Assembly: GCA_007133875.1 (NCBI GenBank)
Contig: SLLW01000136.1
Location: 1 to 5,511, forward strand
Length of the DNA stretch: 5,511 bases
From: Balneolales bacterium
Lineage (GTDB): Bacteria > Bacteroidota > Rhodothermia > Balneolales > Natronogracilivirgulaceae
Direction: 5' to 3'
Position numbers and translations under genes: made by a program. The notes beneath the pieces were generated by a model that ran no database searches, had not been told where the DNA came from, and saw only the letters and a list, made by a program, of their open reading frames with translations. Shown one piece after another: positions 1-4,654 of this stretch (positions are counted from its first letter, which is position 1; each line of letters begins with the position of its first letter).

Positions 1-1
1 C

Positions 2-637
2 GGCATCTACTACGACTACTCATCCGATACCGGCCTGCTGACCATGAGCCGTACCGTCTACGACCGTTTTTTTGACAGCAAAGTTATATCGGGCCTTGCC
101 CTGTATACGGACGCTGACACCGATATAGAGACACTGATTCCGGATCTGCGTGAACGCTCCGCAGGAATCCAAAACGTTATCATCCAGTCGAACCAGGGGC
201 TTCGTGAAGCCTCCATGGAGATTTTTGACCGTACCTTCACCGTCACCATAGTCATGAGATTCCTCGCTGTGCTGGTGGCATTTATCGGAGTACTCAGCGC
301 CTTGATGGCCCTGCAGTTTGAACGGTCCCGCGAAATGGCGGTGCTGCGTGCCAACGGTCTGACCCCCGGTCAGCTTTGGGGCCTTGTCACAGGTCAAACC
401 GGGGTTATTGGATTTATGGCGGGTCTGCTCTCCATTCCCCTCGGAATAGTAATGGCCGCCATCCTCGTATATGTGATAAACCTCCGGTCCTTCGGATGGA
501 CACTGCAGTTTCAGATTACCCCGGAGATGCTGATTCAGGCCATGCTGGTTGCTGTCACTGCTGCCATACTTGCCGGACTCTACCCATCATGGAAAATCAC
601 ACAAACAAATCCCGCCGATGCGCTCAGAGATGAATAA
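2..637 (+). CDS. ABC transporter permease, FtsX/MacB family (C-terminal part, AttF/AttG-like)
   Basis: The gene is cut by the left edge; the frame is open from base 2 and gives 211 visible residues ending in TAA. Visible residues 1-80 are the end of the periplasmic domain (DYSSDTGLL, then FDRTF just before the membrane). Three hydrophobic helices follow at about 82-104, 129-160 and 175-196, the usual C-terminal FtsX-domain layout. Family landmarks are FERSREMAVLRANGLTPGQL after the first helix, VINLRSFGW after the second and AGLYPSWKITQTNPADALRDE at the end. The INxRSFGW and AALRxE-type ending are typical of large permeases found beside AttH/CrtC-like lipocalins, which matches the next gene. 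By family, it is an inner-membrane subunit of an ABC transporter that needs a separate ATPase, presumably encoded upstream outside the window. The substrate is unknown; lipid or lipoprotein handling is an inference from the lipocalin partner. The ATG at 44 is internal, not the start. Confidence 0.95.
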   Translation, partial: GIYYDYSSDTGLLTMSRTVYDRFFDSKVISGLALYTDADTDIETLIPDLRERSAGIQNVIIQSNQGLREASMEIFDRTFTVTIVMRFLAVLVAFIGVLSALMALQFERSREMAVLRANGLTPGQLWGLVTGQTGVIGFMAGLLSIPLGIVMAAILVYVINLRSFGWTLQFQITPEMLIQAMLVAVTAAILAGLYPSWKITQTNPADALRDE

Positions 638-807
638 CAAAGAATTCAGGTTTCCGAAGATGATGATACCGGTTCGTACCACGCTGCCCCTACCCATTGC
701 GGGTACATTGCGGGAAACCCATGTTCTATGGAAACAATTTTTTAATTTGAATAATACACCGCAAACTACCACTACGGACACCCCGGGTCAATAGATACCA
801 GCTAAAT
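638..807. other. Intergenic stretch between permease and lipocalin genes, with tandem 9-mer repeat
   Basis: This 170-base gap separates two genes that in related clusters usually lie close together. It holds a 9-base direct repeat (CATTGCGGG at 695-703 and 706-714, period 11) that overlaps a perfect inverted repeat TACCC/GGGTA (691-705). An ATG at 630-632 overlaps the permease stop and opens a 54-codon frame to 794 (MNNKEFRFPKMM at its start, no hydrophobic segment, Thr-rich end). I see no family in it and do not call it a gene. TTAATTTG at 742-749 loosely resembles the Bacteroidota -7 element TAnnTTTG, but no matching upstream element stands out. The gap could carry a separate promoter or operator for the lipocalin gene. 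Confidence 0.35.
691..714. repeat. Tandem 9-base repeat, period 11, with overlapping inverted repeat
   Basis: CATTGCGGG occurs twice (695-703 and 706-714), spaced by one DNA helical turn. The first copy overlaps a perfect five-base inverted repeat (TACCC at 691-695, GGGTA at 701-705). Two copies on the same helix face are compatible with an operator for the downstream gene, but could equally be chance in a short GC-rich patch. Confidence 0.4.
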
Positions 808-2076
808 ATGCGATCCCTCATTATACTTGCCGTGATAGTTATTGGAATCATCGTCATCGGATTCTGGCTGCTCTCCCCGCCCGAAAGGGATGAGATCACT
901 GCCGGAGCTTCACCGGTTGAGGCCTTGCGGGGTGACATTGAAGGATTTTACCGGGCCGACGGGCCAAAAGAATTTCAATTTCCCGCGGATCACGGGCCAC
1001 ATCCCGGCTATCGGACCGAATGGTGGTACTACACCGGCAATCTGTTCACCGAAGACGACCGGCATTTTGGGTATCAGTTTACGATTTTCAGGAATCAATT
1101 ATCACCACCGGACGCCGATCCGAATGTCGCCCCGGATGCCAAACTGAACTTTAGTCAAAACACCGACCCACAAGCCGGTCACTTTTCCGGTACTGAGACA
1201 GACCCTGGACCACCGGGGTCGCAAGACCGGTCATCCTGGGCCACCGATCAGCTCTACCTGGCACATTTTGCCATATCCGACATAAATAACGAAGAACATC
1301 ACTATGAAGAGCGGTTCAGCCGGGGAGCAGCCGGACTTGCCGGGGCGGAAGCCGACCCCTTCCGGATTTGGCTCGAAGACTGGTCGGCCGAACGTACCGA
1401 CGATCATTCACCTGTGGGAGAAGAAGCGCTGCCGGTCACTATACGGGCCCGAAATGAGCAGATGGGAATGGATCTCGTGCTGAATCCGGTCAAACCGATT
1501 GTGCTGCACGGCAACCAGGGATACGATCCCAAAGGTTCCGGTCCCGGTAACGCCTCCTATTACCTCTCCTTCACACGAATGCAGACCCGGGGAACCATCA
1601 CCATCGGTCAGACCGAATACGATGTGTCGGGATATAGCTGGATGGATCATGAATGGAGCACTTCGGTACTTGGAGAGGATCAGGAAGGGTGGGACTGGTT
1701 TTCCCTGCAGTTGTCAGACGGCTACGACCTGATGTACTATCAGCTCCGGAACAAGGACGGCACCCTCTCTCCGTATGCAACCGGCACCCTGATCGATCCC
1801 GACGGAAATACCATCGCGCTAGGTGATGGTGATGTTGCACTTGAGGAACAGGAGCACTGGACGAGTCCACACACCGGGGGAACCTATCCGGTTACCTGGC
1901 GCCTTTCGATTCCGTCACAATCACTGAACCTTGAGATTGCCGGCTATTTTCCCGATCAGGAAATGAATGTTTCGGTCACCTATTATGAGGGGGCGGTGAA
2001 TGTGCGGGGCACCCGGGAAGACGAACCGGTACGTGGATACGGTTTTGTAGAGATGACCGGTAGAATAAGCCCATGA
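808..2076 (+). CDS. AttH/CrtC-type lipocalin-like protein, membrane-anchored
   Basis: The 422-residue product belongs to the AttH/CrtC group (tandem lipocalin-like domains; older annotations call it 'predicted secreted hydrolase' or carotenoid 1,2-hydratase-related). Residues 3-22 are one hydrophobic segment with no lipobox cysteine, so it is a signal anchor or uncleaved signal peptide, with the body outside the inner membrane. Hallmarks in order: HGPHPGYRTEWWYYTGNL (62-79), DQLYLAHFAISD (147-158), YYLSFTRM (251-258), GYSWMDHEWS (275-284), GWDWFSLQL (294-302), YYEGAVNVRG (392-401) and GYGFVEMTG (410-418). The N-terminal domain spans about 55-255 and the C-terminal one about 260-420. Residues about 100-143, rich in D, P and G, look like an enlarged loop. 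ATG 808 is the first possible start after the in-frame TGA at 748-750; no clear ribosome binding site is seen. Biochemical function is not established for most of this family, and nothing nearby suggests carotenoid synthesis. With the permease before it, a role in export or handling of a hydrophobic substrate is inferred. Confidence 0.94.
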   Translation: MRSLIILAVIVIGIIVIGFWLLSPPERDEITAGASPVEALRGDIEGFYRADGPKEFQFPADHGPHPGYRTEWWYYTGNLFTEDDRHFGYQFTIFRNQLSPPDADPNVAPDAKLNFSQNTDPQAGHFSGTETDPGPPGSQDRSSWATDQLYLAHFAISDINNEEHHYEERFSRGAAGLAGAEADPFRIWLEDWSAERTDDHSPVGEEALPVTIRARNEQMGMDLVLNPVKPIVLHGNQGYDPKGSGPGNASYYLSFTRMQTRGTITIGQTEYDVSGYSWMDHEWSTSVLGEDQEGWDWFSLQLSDGYDLMYYQLRNKDGTLSPYATGTLIDPDGNTIALGDGDVALEEQEHWTSPHTGGTYPVTWRLSIPSQSLNLEIAGYFPDQEMNVSVTYYEGAVNVRGTREDEPVRGYGFVEMTGRISP

Positions 2077-2089
2077 GCCCGGCTGCTCC

Positions 2090-2107
2090 GGTCCCGGGAG
2101 CGGGACC
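2090..2107. terminator. GC-rich hairpin between convergent genes, no T-tract
   Basis: GGTCCC (2090-2095) and GGGACC (2102-2107) form a perfect six-base stem around a six-base loop, 13 bases after the lipocalin stop and 28 bases beyond the VOC stop. It lies where a bidirectional terminator would be expected, but no run of T follows on either strand, so it is not a canonical intrinsic terminator. An alternative pairing, GCTCC with GGAGC, overlaps it. Confidence 0.35.
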
Positions 2108-2135
2108 TGACCCGTGAAGTCGGTGATGAAGCTGC

Positions 2136-2540
2136 TTAGCCCTGCCCCGATTGTTCAGGAAGCATAGGCGTTCCTCGCTTGCAAAATTGCAAAGGAAAGC
2201 CCCAGGGATCCCGCATCATGATAATATGAGAGCCATCATCGAGACGATCCTCACTTACAAATTCCGCTCCGGCATCCAATAACCTCTGCCTGTCATCAGA
2301 AGGACTTTCGGAGACAAATGCAAGGTGAACAATTAAGGGATTCATACTTCTGTAATCCGGCACCTCATCAGCCGGATTATGGTACACCTCTATCATAACG
2401 CTTTCACTGTCATCCATAAGGAATGTCATATATGGCGGGCTTTCGCTTTGCCTGACAACGCTCAGGCCCAGGTGTTTCACATACCAATCTGTCATAGCCA
2501 GCGGAGATTCCACATTAAATGCAACATGTTCAATTTTCAT
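2136..2540 (-). CDS. VOC superfamily protein (glyoxalase/bleomycin resistance/dioxygenase fold)
   Basis: The 134-residue product has the size and two-module beta-alpha-beta-beta-beta plan of a single-chain VOC protein. The first module opens with MKIEHVAFNV and contains MTDWYVKHLGLSVV, then SVMIEVYHN. The second opens with LIVHLAFV, contains RLLDAGAEFV, and ends with the signature IIMMRDPWGFPLQFCKR. The likely metal-site positions are His5, Glu51, His72 and, in the place usually held by Glu, Gln118. Gln at the last position occurs in some VOC members and does not rule out metal binding, but the reaction cannot be told from sequence: glyoxalase I-like, dioxygenase-like, fosfomycin/bleomycin-resistance-like or non-enzymatic binding are all possible. 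The start is the ATG at 2538-2540 (complement), which puts the first ligand at residue 5 as usual. No good ribosome binding site is seen. It converges with the lipocalin gene and diverges from the YtxH-like cluster, so it is probably a single-gene unit. Confidence 0.93.
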   Translation of the reverse strand: MKIEHVAFNVESPLAMTDWYVKHLGLSVVRQSESPPYMTFLMDDSESVMIEVYHNPADEVPDYRSMNPLIVHLAFVSESPSDDRQRLLDAGAEFVSEDRLDDGSHIIMMRDPWGFPLQFCKRGTPMLPEQSGQG

Positions 2541-2874
2541 ATGAATTATATTTTTGCTGTTATATAGCCATCCGATGAATCGCTGTGTACGGGCACGATA
2601 CCACGTTCATAATCTGCAAGTTATGAAATGATAAACAGAGCATTTATGTTATGTGATTATGTGACCTTGATTTTTTTAACAATAAACCATGAAAAAAGAT
2701 CCAGGTAATGACTATTGATCACCAAAAGGAATAAATCAACAGCAAAGGAGATGGCTTCTAATTAAAAAGAGGACCTTCGATATCTAACATTACCGGAATG
2801 GTGCGTACCCGGTAAACATTGCGGATAGTACAGTAACTTACATCCAAAGAAACTCGACAATAATACAGGATAAT
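2541..2874. other. AT-rich divergent intergenic region, no gene seen
   Basis: These 334 bases separate the minus-strand VOC gene from the plus-strand YtxH-like genes, so promoters for both should lie here. On both strands I find only very short frames (for example an 18-codon frame at about 2574 and a 9-codon frame at 2690) with no family character. For the VOC gene, the minus strand carries TATATAAC at about 2559-2566, about 20 bases before the start codon; it is a reasonable -10 candidate with only a weak -35 (TACACA-like) upstream. For the cluster, no convincing -35/-10 pair was found. An inverted repeat at 2790-2815 is listed separately. No tRNA-like or riboswitch-like pattern was recognised. 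Confidence 0.5.
2790..2815. repeat. Perfect 7-base inverted repeat upstream of the YtxH-like cluster
   Basis: TTACCGG (2790-2796) and CCGGTAA (2809-2815) are perfect inverted copies with a 12-base gap, about 60 bases before the first YtxH-like start codon. It stands out as a GC-rich island in an AT-rich region. It could be an operator for a dimeric regulator of the cluster or a leader hairpin; no T-tract follows, so an intrinsic terminator is unlikely. Confidence 0.4.
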
Positions 2875-3015
2875 ATGAATACTGCTAAACTTTTATTTGC
2901 GATCCTGTTGGGAACAACATCCGGAGTGCTGATGGGTTTGATCCTATCTCCCATGACCAGGAATCATAAAAAGAGCATTTTTTCCAAAAAAGAGAAGGGT
3001 TTTTTTAAAAAATAA
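2875..3015 (+). CDS. Small YtxH-like glycine-zipper membrane protein (46 aa), first of three
   Basis: The product begins MNTAKLLFAILLGTTSGVLM and ends in a basic, Phe-containing tail (KKEKGFFKK). Residues 5-24 form one membrane helix with glycines at 13, 17 and 21 (GxxxGxxxG), and a proline at 26 follows. The next two genes have the same spacing: glycines at 13, 17, 21 and proline at 26 in the second, and 14, 18, 22 and 27 in the third. This agreement is the main evidence that so short a frame is a real gene. It lacks the APxxG form of the YtxH motif (here SPMTR), so it is the most diverged of the three. AGGA at 2867-2870 could serve as a ribosome binding site, though its spacing to the ATG is short. 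Expected location is the inner membrane with the Lys-rich tail in the cytoplasm. YtxH proteins are widespread, some are stress-induced, and their molecular role is unknown. Confidence 0.75.
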   Translation: MNTAKLLFAILLGTTSGVLMGLILSPMTRNHKKSIFSKKEKGFFKK

Positions 3016-3102
3016 CCTCAGGGTTCTCCGTTTACAGAAAAATCCCTTTGCAGGGCAGCAATAGTGATTAACGTTACAACTAACACATAAAGAGGATATA
3101 CT

Positions 3103-3252
3103 ATGAGCTTTGTAAAATTCTTTTCCGGCCTTTTCATTGGTTTAGCTATCGGTAGCAGCTGGGGAATTCTAAATGCTCCCCAAAAAGGATATAAAATCAG
3201 AAGAAGACTCTCAAAAAAAGCCCGCAAACAGTGGAAAAACTTCAAGCGGTGA
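3103..3252 (+). CDS. Small YtxH-like glycine-zipper membrane protein (49 aa), second of three
   Basis: The product begins MSFVKFFSGLFIGLAIGSSW. A single helix (about residues 6-24) carries glycines at 9, 13, 17 and 21, then NAPQKGYKIRRRL, a good match to the YtxH pattern of a Gly-rich helix followed by APxxG and a basic segment. The tail SKKARKQWKNFKR is strongly positive, which places the C-terminus in the cytoplasm. It is much shorter than typical YtxH proteins of roughly 90-150 residues and stops where their helical domain would begin. The ribosome binding site is the clearest in the window: AGAGGA at 3091-3096, six bases before the ATG. It starts 87 bases after the first gene and ends 55 bases before the third gene's start, so the three could be one transcript, though the gaps leave room for separate promoters. 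Confidence 0.85.
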   Translation: MSFVKFFSGLFIGLAIGSSWGILNAPQKGYKIRRRLSKKARKQWKNFKR

Positions 3253-3307
3253 CGGCTGATTTCATTTTCGCATTTTGTCACGCGCTGTTTTCAAACAATC
3301 GTACCCT

Positions 3308-3802
3308 ATGTTAAACGACATTAAACCACTAATCACGCTGATACTCGGTGCCATGATCGGTACCATCACCGGATTGCTTATTGCACCTGACAAAGGAAGC
3401 AATACCAGAAAGGATTTAGCCAAAAAAGGTAAAAAATCGGTAGACGATCTGAATAATGAGATCCGGAAATTGCAACAGAAATTGAGCCGGATTACCAGTC
3501 AGCGCAAAAAAGCCGGGACACCCTCATCATCCAAAAAAGAAGAATCCGGCAGTAGTGCTAAAAAACAAACCGGAAATAAAGCAAAATCCGGAACAAAAGC
3601 TTCGCCTAAAAAAACGGAAGGCCAAACGAAAACCTCTGCGGCAACGCCAAAAAAACCGGCTACGGGCACAAGTAAAAACAGGAGCTCAGGCTCTGGTTCC
3701 GGTTCCGGTTCAGGTTCTAGCTCAGGCTCAGGTTCCGGTTCAAGTTCATCCACGAAATCCGGAGATGCTGCGAAAAAACCATCCGAACAATCAAAAAGCT
3801 AG
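3308..3802 (+). CDS. YtxH domain protein with Lys/Ser/Gly-rich low-complexity tail (164 aa), third of three
   Basis: Residues 1-40 are a clear YtxH domain: a helix at about 8-26 with glycines at 14, 18 and 22, then LLIAPDKGSNTRKDLAKKGK. Residues about 43-68 (VDDLNNEIRKLQQKLSRI) are charged and helical, possibly a short coiled coil. From about 69 the chain is low complexity: many Lys, Ser, Thr and Pro, with repeated KK pairs, then a Ser-Gly tract (126-148) and a final KSGDAAKKPSEQSKS. The positive tail resembles histone-H1-like or AlgP-like tails, so binding to a polyanion (nucleic acid or acidic cell-wall polymer) is possible but only an inference. ATG 3308 is preferred to an upstream in-frame TTG at 3275, because it lines up the helix with the two preceding paralogues; neither start has a good ribosome binding site. 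The Ser-Gly tract comes from a hexamer repeat that could change length without shifting frame. Confidence 0.92.
   Translation: MLNDIKPLITLILGAMIGTITGLLIAPDKGSNTRKDLAKKGKKSVDDLNNEIRKLQQKLSRITSQRKKAGTPSSSKKEESGSSAKKQTGNKAKSGTKASPKKTEGQTKTSAATPKKPATGTSKNRSSGSGSGSGSGSSSGSGSGSSSSTKSGDAAKKPSEQSKS
3683..3751 (+). repeat. In-frame hexamer repeat encoding a Ser-Gly tract
   Basis: Degenerate copies of a GGTTCC/GGTTCA-type hexamer run through this segment and encode about 23 residues made only of Ser and Gly. Adjacent copies such as GGTTCCGGTTCC are identical, as expected from slippage or unequal crossing-over. The unit is a multiple of three, so expansion or contraction keeps the reading frame. Confidence 0.85.
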
Positions 3803-3992
3803 TCCGGTTATTGCTGCTATGAGTTGTGGTACTGATTTTTGCTGATTATCCTTTGCATCACAATGGAAATCTCCGGAACACATCAAACAAATCTATCTAC
3901 ATGCCGAATACTACAAAATTGAATTGATGCTACGAAAGTCCAATAACACCGGGAATCATCAATCATGTTTTGGGGGCTACAAGAAGTGATCA
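3803..3992. other. Intergenic stretch, nothing recognised
   Basis: These 190 bases separate the YtxH cluster from the membrane protein gene. I find no hairpin followed by a T-run for termination of the cluster, no convincing promoter pair and only very short frames (for example 19 codons from an ATG at about 3863). The base composition is AT-rich like the YtxH region. Confidence 0.4.
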
Positions 3993-4394
3993 ATGTTATT
4001 CGGGTTTGCGCTTAAATCGTTGGCAGTATGGGCCGGCATTCTGTTGTTGGCCATATGTAACGGCCTGTTACGGGAGGCTGTTCTGATACCGAAACTCGGC
4101 ACCGCAACTGGACTTGTATTGAGTGGTGTATTCCTTTCGGTGCTCATCCTAGTCGTTGCCTACTTTTCGCTCCCTTGGCTTGGTGCCCGTCGTTCCGTTG
4201 AACTCGTTGGAATTGGCTTAGGCTGGCTCACTCTTACGCTTGTCTTTGAGTTCACATTTGGCCTGTGGCAAGGCATGTCCTGGCAGGTTATGTTTGAGGC
4301 ATACACTTTCAAAGGGGGTAACATCTGGCCGGTTGTTCTTTTGGTCACCGCTCTTGCGCCATACCTTTCCGCTAAGCTCAGAGGTTTGGTGTAG
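3993..4394 (+). CDS. Four-helix integral membrane protein of unknown function
   Basis: The 133-residue product is mostly hydrophobic, with four predicted membrane helices at about residues 5-25, 39-60, 68-90 and 111-128 and very short connecting loops. Visible motifs that may mark its family are NGLLRE (23-28) at the end of helix 1, LSGVFLSVLI (43-52) in helix 2, FEFTFG (85-90) at the end of helix 3, and NIWPVVLLVTALAPYLSAKL in helix 4. Charged residues Arg27, Glu28 and Glu86 next to or inside helices suggest a functional site, but I cannot assign a reaction or transport role. Positive residues lie after helix 2 (GARRS) and at the C-terminal end (AKLRG), which fits both ends in the cytoplasm. 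ATG 3993 is the first methionine; upstream GAAG gives only a weak ribosome binding site. It stands alone: 190 bases from the YtxH cluster, convergent with the minus-strand fragments that follow. Confidence 0.85.
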   Translation: MLFGFALKSLAVWAGILLLAICNGLLREAVLIPKLGTATGLVLSGVFLSVLILVVAYFSLPWLGARRSVELVGIGLGWLTLTLVFEFTFGLWQGMSWQVMFEAYTFKGGNIWPVVLLVTALAPYLSAKLRGLV

Positions 4395-4654
4395 CGTTGG
4401 CAGCACCAAAGCAAGCTGATATCGCTCGATTACCCGCGTTAAGTGCTCCTCATAGGTTTTGATTTATTCTTCGGGTTTGATGATCTCCCAGCCAAATTCA
4501 GTCAACTCGCTCGATAATCCCAAATATTGCTCATTCAGGCTTTGCAGCGCCTGATTCATGATTGATTCGAAGTTATTTTGATCAGCAACCTCTGCCTACG
4601 AGTCCGCAAATACAGTGTTTAATGAGCTTTGCGTTCTGAAACCCTGTGAAAGGT
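4395..4654. other. 260-base region between convergent genes holding possible gene debris
   Basis: No intact gene of normal length is seen between the membrane protein stop and the fibronectin-III protein stop. The minus strand holds protein-like stretches in one frame interrupted by stops (see the possible remnant). No hairpin plus T-tract that could terminate either flanking gene was found. A GTTAAGT at 4439-4445 matches the integron core pattern GTTRRRY, but the partner half-site is missing. Confidence 0.4.
4398..4595 (-). pseudogene. Possible gene remnant, minus strand, unrecognised
   Basis: One minus-strand frame reads like genuine protein on both sides of an in-frame TAA (4464-4466). 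Before the stop it reads AEVADQNNFESIMNQAL, then SLNEQYLGLSSELTEFGWEI and IKPEE (43 codons, bounded upstream by TAG at 4596-4598). After the stop it continues KTYEEHLTRVIERYQLALVL. The composition (many E, Q, L, N, aromatic residues spaced as in helices) is unlike the usual antisense noise in this window. The simplest reading is a decayed helical protein, or the C-terminal scrap of one. An alternative is a 31-residue mini-gene from the ATG at 4557-4559 to the TAA; no ribosome binding site supports it. I recognise no family, and chance remains possible at this length. Confidence 0.28.

Noticed and set aside
630..794. 54-codon frame whose ATG overlaps the permease stop codon
   Set aside because: The overlap suggests coupling, but the product shows no domain, hydrophobic segment or recognised family, and it ends before the lipocalin start without clear purpose. 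Conservation in relatives could rescue it.
1408..1870. Minus-strand frames inside the lipocalin gene
   Set aside because: They are antisense shadows of a gene whose motifs are intact through the whole stretch.
2837..2866. CTTACA and TAATAC as a -35/-10 pair before the first small YtxH-like gene
   Set aside because: Matches are weak, and the position would leave almost no leader before the start codon.
3048..3059. CCCT/AGGG small hairpin between the first two YtxH-like genes
   Set aside because: A four-base stem without a T-run is too weak to call a terminator.
3018..3281. Minus-strand frame of 87 codons
   Set aside because: It is the antisense of the second YtxH-like gene, which has a good ribosome binding site and family motif.
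3275..3307. TTG start that would lengthen the third YtxH-like protein by 11 residues
   Set aside because: The added residues have no YtxH character, and ATG 3308 aligns the helix with the two paralogues.
3499..3753. Minus-strand frame rich in Glu-Pro repeats
   Set aside because: It is the antisense of the Ser-Gly hexamer tract in the YtxH-domain gene; the repeat alone explains its open frame.
4395..4445. Possible integron attC site after the membrane protein gene (GTTAAGT at 4439-4445)
   Set aside because: The matching RYYYAAC half-site and the paired internal boxes are absent; a single GTTRRRY match is common by chance.
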